Below, piece by piece: positions 24,905 to 38,025 of a stretch of 64,000 nucleotides of DNA. The stretch lies in assembly GCA_949361645.1 (NCBI GenBank), contig OX442432.1, positions 2,882,598-2,946,597 on the forward strand, read 5' to 3'. Both the position numbers and the translations under genes were made by a program. Source of the DNA: Spongilla lacustris (Eukaryota > Porifera > Demospongiae > Spongillida > Spongillidae). Under the pieces are notes generated by a model. The model did no database searches and had not been told where the DNA came from. It saw only the letters and a list, made by a program, of their open reading frames with translations. Position 1 is the stretch's first letter; each line of letters begins with the position of its first letter.

Positions 24905-25261
24905 ACCACTTCCCCTAAAACTCAGTACTGGAAAGAGAAAAAAGTGTTGCTATTATGGAGGCAGCATTGTCCCTTTGTACAGCCACTAAAAGACGTTGGA
25001 GCAGGTAGCTGTAGCTTTTTGTGCCTGGGTGTCCCTCCAGATATGAGTACTTGGCCTTTTTCCGGTCCTCTGCCTGACTAGATGGAGCATAGGTGTCAGA
25101 ACATGTGGCATCCCAATCCAAAAGGTTCCCATTCTTCCATGATATGGGACCATTGTGATGCCATCGGGACGTTTCCCATCTGAGCGGTCTAGGCCTGTGG
25201 GTTCTAGTCTTATAAAATACATATGGCTGGGCTTTTGAGGTGGCAGAAGTTGCCCAGACAT
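24905..25261 (-). pseudogene. Retrotransposon endonuclease-domain fragment
   Basis: On the minus strand one frame reads GKRPDGITMVPYHGRMGTF and the other WDATCSDTYAPSSQAEDRKK then AKYSYLEGHPGTKSYSYLLQ and VAVQRDNAASIIATL. The order RPDG ... WDATC is what remains of a PD-D type nuclease core; the downstream QRLLVAVQRDNAASI tail is typical of C-terminal ends of a second family of such non-LTR elements. A frameshift joins the two frames near 25120. It is a short dead C-terminal fragment, distinct from the 29.56-kb family. Confidence 0.6.
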
Positions 25262-25269
25262 TTATTTTT

Positions 25270-27300
25270 CATGATAGGACACTAACACTGTTTTGTGTCA
25301 AGGTATTCTGTATTTGATATAATTATATACATGCATACATGCACTCTATTATGGAAATGGAGTGGTATGCTTCCTGAAACATGCACCATTGACACACACA
25401 CACTATGTGGTTGAGGATTTGATAAGTTGGAGTCCTTAACTGTAATAACAAGTTATCCTATAGTCCCTTTAATTTAAAATAAAAATTGGTAGTTGAGATG
25501 ACCTCCTCCCCTGATGGCTGAGCTTAGCCACAAACTGATCAACAATGACAGGTGCATGTAAAATCCGATAAAGGGGGGAAATTGTAGCCACATATACAAT
25601 TTTTAGAACTAAATTTTGTCAGACTGATACAGATACATGTACAGTACTTTCAATTCTTGTTGTTTGTAAGGATTGGGAGTTGCAATTAACGTACATGTAT
25701 CACTTCATGGAATAACGTTTGTTTCTGTTATACAGTACAGCTTAGACAATAGACAGTTGTATATTAAAAGTTGTCTTCATGGGTGTTTTTATATTCTTAA
25801 CATCAGTCAAGTCATGATCACTTACACAGTGATGATATAGCCAACTTGGGCTGTGATTCTACTGCAATTATATATTGTAGACTGAAAGAGTGGAGTTACC
25901 TGCAGCATATATAGAATATGTAAATAAATGCAATTAACTCATCTAGTATGGACTCTGATATCACTCACATGTCAGTTCTCACAGTCAAATAGCAGTCTTC
26001 AGCATGATATAAGTTGTTCCACATAATAGAATGTTCTTGTATTACTTTGTACTATTATAGACTGCATTTTTAACTAACACAAGAGCAATGAGTTCATTGC
26101 TAAGCCCAAACCCTTTAGACCTCAATGTGTATGGGTACGAGTGATGGAACTTTGGACATGCCACCTGTGTTTTATGTTGATACTGAGCACATTCATAAAT
26201 GAATGACCATGAACCTAAAAGTCACTTCAATGCTTCAACAACTATGAATCAAATTAAATTGATTACAATTTTTGTTTTCCTGCATTGTAAATTTGTGGAA
26301 AGAATTTTTTTTGTGTCCCATATTTGATTTCAATAGTATACTGATTCATTTATTGAAAACTATCATAACCTATAAAAGTAAGTAAAATGAATAGTAGTGA
26401 ATTAACAGCTGCAATATATTTTGAATGCATGCATTAGAATGAAGCAGTGGGTAGCATCCAAAGAAGTGGACAGATATTTAATATTGCAAGCTCATGATAT
26501 TTCTAAACTCCAATCACAAGTAGCAACTGCTTTACACGATATAAAGCAAGCCATCATACTTAGAACTCAGGTGACCAGTAAATGTGAGGCAATGTTCAGT
26601 AATCATGTTGTCTCATGCCCATGAAGTCTACATGCATATTTATATTCCCCCCTCAGATGTGTGTATATTAATTACAGCATACCAAATAGCAGTATAGGTT
26701 GCAATCTAAGCACAAAGAGTTAATAGAAAAGCCAAAAATTAAATCCTGGACTCATGCTGAATCTCATTATTAATTTAAAGAAATGTGAGTTCAAAGTCAA
26801 ACCATCCTCACAATGGCATTCTAGGGGATATACCTCTTATATTTCCTCCAAACATGCTGTTGCCAAATACCTTCTCTATATAGGTATGCCTTTTCCCTGG
26901 GACAGCCAATATCCTTAGTACTGCAGCCCTTTTTATGGCCAATGTAACTGCCATCCTTCCAAGGTTCCCATTCTTTGAGCCCTAATGCATACAGCCTACT
27001 TTGTTATTGCCTACTCACATTATATACCATGCTTGTATTGGTTTACACATCAAAAAGTGTATGTTGAACATCATTAATTTACATGACCATGTATTAAATC
27101 ATTAACAACTTTAGTAAATTATAAATGCTATTCCTTGTAGTTGATTATACATCTTATACATGTATAAGCATCTTATTCTGAACATTGTACCATTCGATCA
27201 CGTGGTTGATACCAATGCAATTAACCACGTATGCAAATTTAATTTTCGTTTGGAGCCATTGGAGGGTCATGCTTCGATTCATTTTTATGCGTCCATTATG
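25270..27300. other. Region without a supported gene
   Basis: One 67-codon plus-strand frame (26421-26624) has coiled-coil-like spacing but no match that I can name. The rest is AT-rich noncoding DNA. Confidence 0.4.
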
Positions 27301-27305
27301 TATTA

Positions 27306-27366
27306 TTGGGGGGGGGGGGGGGGGGGGGTTCTTTCTCTTTCACCCCCCCCCCCCCCCCCCCCCCCC
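27306..27366. repeat. Poly-G run facing a poly-C run
   Basis: A run of about 22 G is followed by a T/C-rich spacer and a run of about 23 C, an inverted arrangement able to form a hairpin or G-quadruplex-prone strand. It abuts the inverted-repeat block at 27380. Confidence 0.85.
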
Positions 27367-27379
27367 GCCCCCAAATTTT

Positions 27380-27594
27380 CTCGTTCCCAGACGCATGTGT
27401 AAGCATTACCGCATAATGTGCAGTGCAACCATTCCACATTATGCGGTAATGCTTACATAAGTGAGTCTGGGAACGAGACTAATCTGCCACTGCTTACGTA
27501 AGTGAGTCTGGGAACGAGACTAATCCGCCACTGCTTACGTACTCACTGCTTACGTAAGTGAGTCTGGGAATGAGACTAATCCGCCACTTGGAGG
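27380..27594. repeat. Hairpin plus 41-bp tandem repeat
   Basis: A perfect 23-bp inverted repeat (arms at about 27399-27421 and 27436-27458, core AAGCATTACCGCATAATG) lies inside imperfect outer arms CTCGTTCCCAGAC and GTCTGGGAACGAG. The right side is then repeated in tandem: three copies and one truncated copy of a 41-bp unit beginning GCTTACGTAAGTGAGTCTGG. The truncated copy is followed by CACTGCTTACGTA. This looks like a MITE whose right arm was amplified. Confidence 0.8.
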
Positions 27595-27815
27595 TATTGA
27601 CAAAACTATCAATAATACGTTTCTAAACTTATAAGAGTTTCTAGCATTATAAGGTACACGGAAAAGATATTTAGCATGACGGGAAGAATTGCATATGGGG
27701 TTTTACTCTTTCACATTTACATACACAGATCCAAATGTCCAAAACCTATCATGTGCGCGTGATGTTATACTGTACACTCATGCCTGACAAACACATGTTA
27801 AACTACAGTCATGGT

Positions 27816-30800
27816 TTAGTATCCTTTGTTCCAATTTACAATGTACTTCAATGGTTTTCCGGCTAAGAATAACTCCAGATTTGCCACAAACGGAGCAACT
27901 ATCTGTAAGAAAGACAACATAAAGTGAAGTCCATTTTTTTAAAGCAAACTGTAAGGAAAATAGGACCATGAGGGCCATAGTATGTAGGCATGATTGGGTG
28001 TGTGGCTGAGGGCAGAGGAAAAGGCCCTGTCCGTCCTGTTTTGCCCTCCAAATTATAGTTCTCAGCTGCTCCCCACCTCCAAATTAATAAAAGTAGGGAA
28101 TAATATAACATTTTGGTTTACTCACCTCACTTGAGTAAGACAATGCTGAGCAGTGGGGAGTCACAACAACCTAATATATACATGTAGCATTCACAGTGAT
28201 ACATGTATCATGGGTAGTTTCTGACCTCTGGCATTGTCCACAATTCACTGTCTGGAGGGAGTGGCTCCACTTCAAACACATCTAATATGGCACCAGATAT
28301 CCAGCCTTTTCTAAATAGGAAGATGTGCATACAGCACATAAAATTTACTTTAACTAGACCTAACCTGATTGCTTCAATAATGGTCTTCTCAGAAAATAAG
28401 CTCCCTCTACCAACATTGATCAGTACAGCTTTCTGCCATAAAACGTCTTTAAAATTTAGCCAGGCCAATAAAACAATGTATGTTATGCATGTTATTGTAC
28501 AAATCAATTGTAAACATAATTACAACAACTTTAAATTATACCACTAGCTACATGTAATATAGCCATTCATTTCACAAGACCATGTATTATTAAGACAGAA
28601 AACGAAGAACTGAAGCTGGTGACTTTAATCAATTAGCATCAAGTGTCAAGTATACATTACATTTGTAAAGTACACCTTACAATTTTGCCAGTTATGTTAA
28701 ATTATTTAAGGAAACACTTGCATAAAAAAGCATATGGTAATGCATGAGTTTTTGCTATAGTAACAAAATGTTAAAATGATCATACAAGACAATTACGTGA
28801 CAAAAAATTCATTAGGTAATTCATTTCTAATAATAGTAATAAAGCATTGATGTCTCCAAAGGTGCCAACTGTCCATACTTCCCTCTCACTGTTTGGATCC
28901 CTTGGGTCATCATCATGCATTAACCTACAAGCACAGAGGTGACATGGTCTCTCACCACAACAGACTACATTATGTATTTCTTGAGTCTTGTAGGTGAGCC
29001 TGTATTGGTGGGAGTGTTAGAGCATGATGAACGGCGTACTCGATCGACCTGCTGATGTCCTGGTTCCTGACTGGGTGTTAGGCAAGCTTGACGTTACTGT
29101 CACTTCTTTGCAGCACTTAATCCAAGTACCTTTACTGAAGCGAGTGTGACAGCAGGGTCAGCAGTCTTGGCAGCTTAACAGCGAAAGCACAGTGCCAATG
29201 AGGAAAGATGTAATGATGAAACATATGGGTGCTGGGGGACTGAAGCTAGGCAACACTTGGCACGATTGGCTTCTCGCTTGGCCACAAGGTACATTCTTTC
29301 AAAGCCCCAAGCCATTCACAGTCTATATGAAAGATTCAGCTTAACCCTGATCAGGGCAAATGTTAGAGCTCTGCTGTCCCATTCTGTGTCCATCCAGGAC
29401 ACCTGCTAACTTGTAACTTCTGTTGTGTGGATGTGTGTTTTAAAAATAATTATAGCGCATACATTGCTGTTAGCGTATGCATTGTTATTTGGATAATAAT
29501 AATAATAATACCATCTGATGAATACGCCTTGAAGTCATTCAGTATTTTTAACAGTATATTCTCACCAGTGCATGCAATTTCAGGAGATCTTTTGCTTCAT
29601 TCTAGCTATAGCCAAAAGGATCTCTCGGCTAGGTTGGAAAACCACCAGTTTGATCAACTGCTACTTCAGTCATCCCCTGACAACCGTGCACGTTTGTTGT
29701 CTGTGTCCTCACGCCATGCTGCATCCTGGCTATCAGTCATTCCTTCGGTGGATCTTAACCTTCACCTTGAACCTGATGAGTTTCAGATTGCATTGAAGTG
29801 GTGGCTTGGAATGGACACATCTTTGGGTTCTTGCTGTCCATACTGTCCTGAACACCAGCTAGACCCCCTAGGACACCATGCAGTGACGTGTAAAGGTGGA
29901 GGGGATGTCGTGCTGCGCCACAACAGCTTGAGGGATGCCTTTTCACAGTTCTGCCATCAAGTGTGTCTGGGGGGACAGCTTGAAGTAGGTTGTGGCTTAG
30001 GGGCAGACAAAAGACAGTCGTCCAGCTGATATTCTTATACAGAACTCGATAATCGGCAAACCAGCAGCTTTTGACCTAACTATAACCTCACCACTTAATC
30101 TCACTACTTTAACTGAAGGGGAGTTGCAAGAGGGTCAGCAGCTATGATAACAGAAGTTCGGAAGCATGGTGTTAATGATCGTAAGTGTGCAGAACTTGGA
30201 TGGGTTGCTATACCCTTAGCAGTTGAGACTTATGGTTGCCTGGGGTGCAGAAGCCCAGTCCACCATTTCTCGGCTAGCATCCCGTCTGGCTATCCAGTTG
30301 CAGTGTAGCAAATCCAAGGCCATCACTACCATTTACCAACATCTCAATCTAACACTGGTGAGAGCAAATGCTCGAGCTTTACTTTCACGTTCAGGATTTT
30401 TGAGGTCTGAGGGTGGAGTTTAACTTTGATTTTTGCAGGTTTTTCATGTGGCGTATATGTGTACTTGTAATCTTTCATAATTTTAAATAAATAAAAAATG
30501 ACATTGACAGCTGCGGTCCATATATAGCATCTAGGCCTATTCATGCCTAACCACAACCAGTCCCGGAACTCCAGCCCTGCCCCAAAAAGACTGAAGCGGG
30601 CACCTCACTGCTGTCACTGCAATGGACAACTGGCAGGTCTTGCTCCCGAAGTTGAAAAGGGCTCCAACTTTGATTGCAAGGACCGTGTGCACCCTGCTGA
30701 TGTCCTCGTGCCAAATTGGTTCTTACATATATCTTGCCCTGCAGCCTTTAAGATCATTCATCTGCTTAGCTCAGTCAACATTCTAGAAGCGAGTTTGATC

Positions 30801-33800
30801 TCAGGGTCTACAGCTGAGATGGGGGAAAAATAAAAACACAGAAAGAATCATGATGCGTGTAATGCTAGGGGATTGTCTTACATCCCTCTAGTAGATAAAA
30901 TGTAATGGTGGATGGGGCCATGAAACTATAACAACATTTGCCGGCCTGTCTAAGCAAATCACTAGGCCTCCCACAGCACACAACCATCAACAACTTCATC
31001 AAATGAACTATATTGCCGTCTGTCGAGTGTGTTAATGAGGCAAAATGCTCAGGCGTTGCTGGCCATGGATAGGGATGTTAGAGCAGGCACTATTTTCATT
31101 ACTAGGATGTTTAAGACAAGTGAAAATAGCAGAGGTCCAAGTGGACACCTGATTCTGAAGACAAGCAGCCTAGGATGCAATCCACATGACCCAAGGGAGA
31201 AGTTCAGGAATATGCTTAGCGCATTATGGATAGCTTGATGAGAAACCAAATTAAACATATCGTCATATTCACTTTTAATATACCAAAGTCATTTTCAGAC
31301 CAGTGCTGTTCTATACAGGTTCTCAGACCATGAGCAATTTTCTCAGCACCACAAGAGGACACCATCCCAAATTAATATGGCTCAAAAAATGATGCCATTA
31401 TTTTGCTTCGAAGGGCAGCACAGGGGCGTTCCCCTGTCAGACGACATAAGGCTTCCCCAACGGTAGTTGAGCGGATGTCTCACTGGGATGGGCTTGTTTA
31501 GGGCAATGAGGTTATCTCCTGCGAAAATGATGGCTACATCCAGTGGAGCACTACCCGAGATCAGCTTATAGATGACAGAACAGAAAGTGCGGAGGAGTGG
31601 AGTCTGTTAAGGAACCTCTGCCACATCAATCAGGTGTTGTATTCAGAGGCCAGAGGATCCAGCTACAGTCAATTAAAGAAAGGATCTGAGAATGTCCATA
31701 AGGCTAAGATCAAGTGGAAATTTAAAATCTGTGTTAGATGGGATAAGGAACGGCTGGGCAAGGTACTTACTGGTGAGTACATGTAGCTTCCAAGTGTCAT
31801 CATTATTGGGTAAGAGGTGAGGACCTGGCAGGCCTTCCCATAGAGACCATCCCAATTTTCTCCTGTCTGGATCCTCCTTAGGGCGAGTGGAGCATGATTT
31901 GGATGTAGCACGTCGTCCTACTGCCAGACTCCACAAATGTTCAAGACACCCATCTAACCACATATCACAGCCCTAGAGCCTCTAATGGTACAGGCTTGTT
32001 GTGACGACCTCATAATTTGGAGCAAGGTAGTACACACTTAGGGAGCATGAAGAGCTTCAAGCAAGCGTCAGTAGAATTCTCAGTAACCACAGCTCTGAGT
32101 GCAGCTGATAGCACACTGGCAAAGGCTGCTTGGCTTTGTTCAGGATGAATCGAATTGTAGGGCATTGGAGGTTGCAGATGTCCCTGACAAAAGGCAAATC
32201 ATCAACCTGAAGCACATGTTAGAGGTGTAGCCATTGGAAGTTCATAGTAGAGTGTTTGGGACTTTGAACATTATCAGTTGTGTGACATTAAGTTAGTTAT
32301 TACGAATTCTTGAAAATCACAGATCTGCTTATGCATTGCTACTACATTAATGTGAGCACGCATGTCTCTATTGTTGTTTATCTCTTAAGAGGACATGCAT
32401 TTATACTACATGTACCCCGCATCAAAGAAAACTACGCTATCACACAAAAAAAAACATGCAGCATTAACCAGTTGCATTCTTTATTTTCTTTTCTCTTATC
32501 TCAACAACAAATTTATTACCACTTCTGTTCAGCCTGTTACTTTTACCAAATGGTAAAAATAACTGACAGGTAGATTTTTGAATAGGAAGGAGACTGCTGT
32601 TATTGAGTAAGGAACAGAAAGAACTTGTGGGGGGTGGGGGGGGGGGGGGGGGGGTACACTAAACAGCATTTGATACAAGATTTTTAACTTGACGATACAA
32701 TGCCAGTACATGAATGCACATTAAATAAATGCAACATTTTATGAAGCAATGTTTTCCGTTTCCACTTATCTAATGCATGGGTTTTTTTCATAGCACAAAA
32801 GGCACTACATGTATGTATTGCTAATTGCACTAACATTCATGGTTGACTTTACCAATCATAGCCACAATCCATGCAAAAATGCGCAGTACAATGTACATGT
32901 AAACAAACTCTATTCAATACAAAACTTAAACACCTTTCACATCGAAAACCAGGTGGAGGGGTTCCAAAATAGTTACTATCATCAATAGTTTAAATCTGTC
33001 TATGTTATTTTAACCACAGTAATTGGAAACAATTCTTGACTACATGTACATTAACAAATGACTATAATAAATCTGCACTGACACTTCAATTTCAATACAA
33101 TCTACATTTGCATGTCATAATTTTATTTTTCTTCACCTTCTTAGCACAATTCTGAAGAATGTCCCCGTCCAACAGCCCTCGTGTGCTGGGAGTGCTGGGC
33201 AGAACGCCACAAATGTAATCTGCGTTTTCCAACACTTCAGCTAAATCTTCATTTAACCTGGAAAAGCATTTAAAAGTACAGCACCATTCAACCCACCTTC
33301 TTCAGTGAACCACATGACTTGTACACTGCACAGCATATACACACAAATGGTAATACGTACATGAATATACAGCTGTAGCATACTAATGTGAACAGGAAAG
33401 CAAACAAGTGAGTGAAAACGTCAGTATCTTTAATTCAGATGCTAATTTACTATTACCATTCCATTCAATTCATGCACAAATATATGTACATGTGTTACGC
33501 ATGTGAGGTGTTCAAGAACATGTCTACTACACATATGCTGTTTGACCTGTAGTGTTTGACATAAGGAACTCTGGCTTCCTCAGGTACTGGTGTGTTGGAG
33601 ACACCCCATACAGTCATTCCAATGGCATTACACACCTCTGCAACTGTAAAAAGAGAAATATGACTTCAGTTAAGCATGTACAAATATATGTACATGTACA
33701 CAGATACACTGTACATATGACAGATCTGGCATATCACTCTGTAATGCTGGAGAGTAAGCACACCAGCTTGTGTGGACATGCTATTTTGTCTTACGCTACC

Positions 33801-36800
33801 ATGCAATAAGGATCTGACTGTTCAATAGGCCAAACACAGGGGTGATAAGGTTGTCTCAGAATATGCATATGAAGGTGAGTCTGGCACATACATGTAGAAC
33901 TCAGAAAGGTACTACATGAACATCTATTCACCAGGAATATCAATATCTTGCTGCCTAGTTAATAATTAGCAGCCAACCTGCAGTATATGACAGCAGTTTC
34001 AAAAGCTACACCTGAAGTGATTTCCCCACCAACAAGATGGCTAAACAATATTACAGTGCCACGTTTTTGTTAGCTGGGGCCATAAAAACATAGCAAAGGG
34101 TAGTTTGGTACCCAGACCCACTCCACAGTAGTGGACCGCTACATGTAAGTAGAATCAATCTCTCAGCAAAATCATGGCCAGTGGAATGTCATACACATAA
34201 CGCTAAGACATACCCCTGTTGTGCACTGTGGGTAACTAAGGCAATTAAGATTGTGCATCATGTGCAGCTTTTGAGACAGTAAAGAACCAGAGGATGGCAT
34301 TGCACAGCACCTCTACAGTGCACAGTGTATGTATGAGGCGCCTAATGCACAATGGAATAGACAATGAATGCACCTTTACCATGTGCTTTACATGTACATG
34401 AGATGCTTTCAGTTGCTTTATAAATGCTTAAAGATGATGTGACAGAGCAAGAGGCAGCAAGTTGTGTTCGAGGGAGGTCTGATACAACTCCTATTGTCTC
34501 GTCTTTGGTTCAGCTCCAGTCCCACCCAGTCTATACTATCATGCAAATAAAGAGGTTATCCGCACAGATTCTTGATGACCTGGTAGGTACATCATCTAGC
34601 CAATTGTCACCAGCTGTGTCCATAGGATGGGTTTGAACATCCATTTAAGGTTATGCACATTATAGATTCTTGTGAAGCAACCTAAACAAAGAAGACTTTG
34701 GGGTCTAAGCAATTCACTACAGAAATTGAGGAGAAATTTAACATAGTCTTGACTATGTGAGGGAGCTTTCAATCATGATTTGTTGGTGAAAATGTTTTCA
34801 TACACATATCATGGTTTCCTGACTATTGCTCTGTGGATCAACACAAATAATGTGCAAGTTTCCCCTCCCTTGGAATGATTTGTGAAGCAATAACTCATGA
34901 TTATGATGCACTGAGCATGGTATAGAAACATTGAACACATTGTTAATTAGGGTATGTACATACAAAATCAATTAATTATACAACTATTTAATGACAGTGA
35001 GTTTGATGTACTGAGTTTAGTAAAGTAATCATATCCCTGCTCAGAATCCTGATGACACATTCAAGGTGTGTCAATGCTATGCCAACACCAGAGCAGGCTT
35101 GAACCACACTGAAACAATTCAGACAGAACAGACAAACCCTCAGTAGTTTAACTAGAGCCACTTACTCCGTCGCCCAATATCTCCAATGCCAAGTACACCA
35201 ATTGAAAGGCTAGTTAATGGTCGGTAATCCATATGTTGGTAAACTGAAGATGACCTGCAGAATAAGATGCAGTGTGAAGTAGCTGGTCACTAGTAGTGCC
35301 ATAGGTGCACTTGTATGTATGATACTGCCAAAGGTGTATGTATGAAGAGGCACATTAAAATCCTTATAGCCAGCAACTTGAAGGCCAACATGTTTACATA
35401 CACCTCTACATTAGTGTATAACTCCAAATATCGGTTCAAAGAATGACAAATTTACCATACAAACTTCTTCTGGTGTTCATACATCCCAAATAAGTGTCTT
35501 TCTCTGTTGATAATCTGGGCAACAACGTACTCTGCCATCATTTGACCATATATACCTCCTGTTCTGGTAACCAAAAAAGATGGAGGGGGATGTTTCACCA
35601 ACAGTTCCACCCCTATACAAAACGATGAAACTGTTTGAACAGTTTACAAACCCTGCCCCACCCCACCATTGGCAGCTTTGAACCCATTATAGTGGGGGAC
35701 AGCATGGAGGAGGTATATTAAAATGTGGCAGTCAAACTACATAGCAATATTGTGGTCCATGCACTAAGACAATATTTTCTTATCTGCAATATTGATGTAA
35801 AGTTTTTCCCCGATTTTACAGCGTATCACTGTTTATGGCTTCAATTTAATGCATTATGATTCAAATTCAATCTTAAGGAAGTACTTTGATAGATCTACTG
35901 TGTTGATTTTTCCCACTGAAATGGGAAATTCAAAACAACTTTTTGTGTTCTGTTCTTAAAATACATGGATGGAGCCAACAATGAAAATATTGAGCTGACT
36001 CAATCCACTTGCAACATTTAAAAATGTTAATTTTAAGAACGAAACATAGAAAAAATATTTGAAATGCTGTTTTGGATGTCTCATATCCCATAGAAACCGT
36101 TTTCATATTTACAAAAGCAACACAGCACCAAATTGAGATTTAATTTAGTCAGTTTTAAACTTGACAAATTGAACCCCTAAACAGTGATAAAATCAGGAAT
36201 AAGTCAATATCACAGATAAAAAAGCTCGCTATTAGTGCATGGACCACAATATTGCCACTTAATTTAACTGCCACACATTTTCAATATACTTTCTTGATGC
36301 TGTCCGGAAGGGCAATAACTTTGGCAGAAAAGAATCAAAGTGCATTATGGGCACGTACGTATACCGCCACAAACTGTACCAGCCCATGTAGAATGGATCC
36401 ATTTAACTCTTGTCATCGACTGTAGATGCTGATCCATATCTGCAGGCTTCCCAACTACAATATCAGCTTCAAGCAGGCATGTGCAAGACTCTGGGAGAAA
36501 AAAACGGACGAATTAAACAGACATTGTAATGTATTGTAAGCAGAGAAACTCCACACTGCAATGGCTAAATTGACGTTGTGCCGGTCACCCCATTTCCCCA
36601 TTTGGTAAGCACGGCATGGTTCTATATTTTCGATTTGCCTTGTGGATGCATGTCTGCGCCGCATAAGCCTAAACATAGCACTAGCATGCATATGTCAAAA
36701 ATACCTCGGCAAACCGGATCAACCATTTTCAACATCACGTTCGCAAACTTGCTGCAGCCAGCTACCATGGATTCATAAAGTTTGAGATTATCGGTCAGAA

Positions 36801-36825
36801 CACATAGCATCAATGACGAAGACAT
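27816..36825 (-). CDS. D-isomer-specific 2-hydroxyacid dehydrogenase, 10 exons
   Basis: Ten exons on the minus strand join with matching phases and GT-AG borders: 36825-36705, 36490-36380, 35612-35456, 35254-35166, 33643-33547, 33257-33137, 28432-28365, 28310-28226, 28170-28126, 27902-27816. They total 981 nt, or 326 residues plus stop, the normal family length. The start is the ATG reading MSSSLML. Domains: substrate-binding half (RVKWIHSTWAG, RTGGIYGQMMAEYVVAQI), Rossmann NAD-binding half with GVLGIGDIGRR (GxGxxG), then the catalytic triad: Arg in INVGRG, Glu in DVFEVEPLP and His in TPHCSA. The protein ends NWNKGY. Family members reduce 2-keto acids such as glyoxylate or hydroxypyruvate with NAD(P)H in the cytosol; substrate cannot be told from sequence. 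Two introns are only 54-55 bp, whereas intron 6 is 4.7 kb and filled with transposon debris. Confidence 0.93.
29035..29400 (+). pseudogene. Non-LTR endonuclease-domain copy A
   Basis: Plus-strand pieces read RPADVLVPDWVLGKLDVTVT (29049-29110) and, after deletion and frameshifts, ETYGCWGTEARQHLARLASR and SLYERFSLTLIRANVRALLS. This matches the C-terminal nuclease region of the 29.56-kb copy. The middle part is lost. It lies within intron 6 of the dehydrogenase, antisense to it. Confidence 0.65.
29560..30415 (+). pseudogene. Non-LTR retrotransposon C-terminus, CCHC and PD-D nuclease (copy B)
   Basis: This is the longest copy. A 200-codon frame (29427-30029) carries RLLSVSSRHAASWLSVIPS, WWLGMDTSLG and the zinc-like motif CPYCPEHQLDPLGHHAVTC, then RHNSLRDAFSQFCHQVCLGG. 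A 1-bp frameshift near 30015 leads into RPADILIQNSIIGKPAAFD and LTITSPLNL, the P-D...D core of a restriction-like endonuclease. Two further frame changes give GWVAIPLAVETYG and LASRLAIQLQCSKSKAIT. Order and motifs agree with R2/NeSL-type non-LTR elements, in which a CCHC motif precedes the endonuclease that cuts the target. No RT is attached on this strand. Inactive. Confidence 0.75.
30645..30830 (+). pseudogene. Non-LTR endonuclease-domain copy C
   Basis: A 96-codon frame starting at 30543 contains RVHPADVLVPNWFLHISCPA followed by AAFKIIHLLSSVNILEASL. This aligns with the PADVLV...AAFD region of copies A and B, but the second acidic residue is replaced (AAFK), so the nuclease core is broken. 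Confidence 0.55.
30960..31970 (-). pseudogene. Non-LTR reverse transcriptase fragment (copy D, opposite strand)
   Basis: On the minus strand the reading contains GSAPLDVAIIFAGDNLIALN, PIPVRHPLNYRWGSLMSS, YDDMFNLVSHQAIHNALSIF and CPLGPLLFSLVLNILVMKIV, separated by stops and frameshifts. These are the N-terminal fingers (GG.LIAL.K..G.RPI) and the Q-G-D-P-L-G-P-L-F palm motif of a reverse transcriptase of the same family as the neighbouring nuclease copies. The GDPLGP motif has become CPLGP. It faces copies A-C, so at least two insertions occurred here. Confidence 0.6.
32620..32660. repeat. Poly-G tract in intron 6
   Basis: About 30 bases, nearly all G, at 32629-32655 within the dehydrogenase intron. 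Its mirror on the minus strand is Pro-coding, which explains the spurious frame there. Confidence 0.85.
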
Positions 36826-36829
36826 TTTA

Positions 36830-38020
36830 TTTATTTATTTTTTAATTAAAAGAATAACGAATAATAAAAGTTTCGGCCCCACCCCTAATAGAACTTATAC
36901 ATGTACATGTACATGTAGAGAAGTAAGGCACTGACATACATGTAGTCTCAGCTCGCGAATCCAGACCCAATTCAAATAAGTCTACTAGCACTGAAAGTGC
37001 AAAGTGTTTTCAGTACCCCGCCTCCCTCATCAGTAGGCAGTACAGGCATAGATATTTACTTTAATATCTATGGTACAGGCTTATTTATGGCCAGAGGCGG
37101 GGTGGGGGGGGGGTCCAGGGGTATATGAAGGATGACGTAATGTTAAGAATGACGTAATGCATACTGTAATCTATGCAGCGTTCTGCATGTTACCATCCTT
37201 GGATTTGCAGGCTTGCACATTGTTCTAGCCAAGCGGGATTTAGATCGATCTAACCCGTTAACGAAATTTAATTTTGCATGTGTGGTTAATTGGTATTTAA
37301 TCGCGAGATCGATCGAATTTTTAATCGATTTACAGAGGAAAATCAGTACTATGGGCTACAGTTGTGATATTCAAATTCAGCCCGGTGTAAAAATGATGGA
37401 TTCATCACTAATAGGGAATACACTATAAGATACATATAGACATATAGAGCAATACAATAATAATATTACACTATGCAGAATACAGCTATAACACTAATGA
37501 TAATATTACACTAAAAATAAACATAATCTAGGACGACCTAGACAACATCGCCCTAGAGTTTGCCCTCATCAGGGAGATATTTAGCCGTGCATAAAGTTCA
37601 AAGGTTGCCATGCAAGTTTGGAAAAAGATTGCTGAGCCTCCTTGCCCCATGCCCCATAAGACTCCACCACAAGAGGGATGGACACCCTATCAATGTTAGA
37701 ATAAGATTTAATTAATCACTAATATAAATTAACATTCTACCTGTCATTATAATTTTCCACTCAGTACAGAAAGTTAACGGATAGATAGGAGTGAAAACAT
37801 GCTAAAATGTCAGTGTGCAGGGAATGCTGCTCCATTATCAAACCCTAGAGACCACATCGCCATTTCATTCTACATGTAGAAGCCTCATAAACCTGGCTAT
37901 GTACAAACACAGGCTAACTGCTTCTCACTAAGACTTCTCCCATGTGATTGCTAGACTATACGTATATATAATAATACGTATTTATAATCTAATTATAACT
38001 CCTAAGGTTTGTTCCTCTAA
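36830..38020. other. Upstream region of the dehydrogenase gene
   Basis: The stretch contains the presumed promoter of the minus-strand dehydrogenase but no TATA box or element that I can place with confidence. A cluster of TACATGTACATG lies at about 36899-36917, and a G-rich block near 37094-37122 begins CAGAGGCGGGGTGG, reminiscent of hAT ends. No gene is supported. Confidence 0.4.
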
Positions 38021-38025
38021 GGATT

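Noticed and set aside
31669..31911. Independent minus-strand gene
   Set aside because: It sits at the upstream part of the decayed RT fragment and shows no separate domain.
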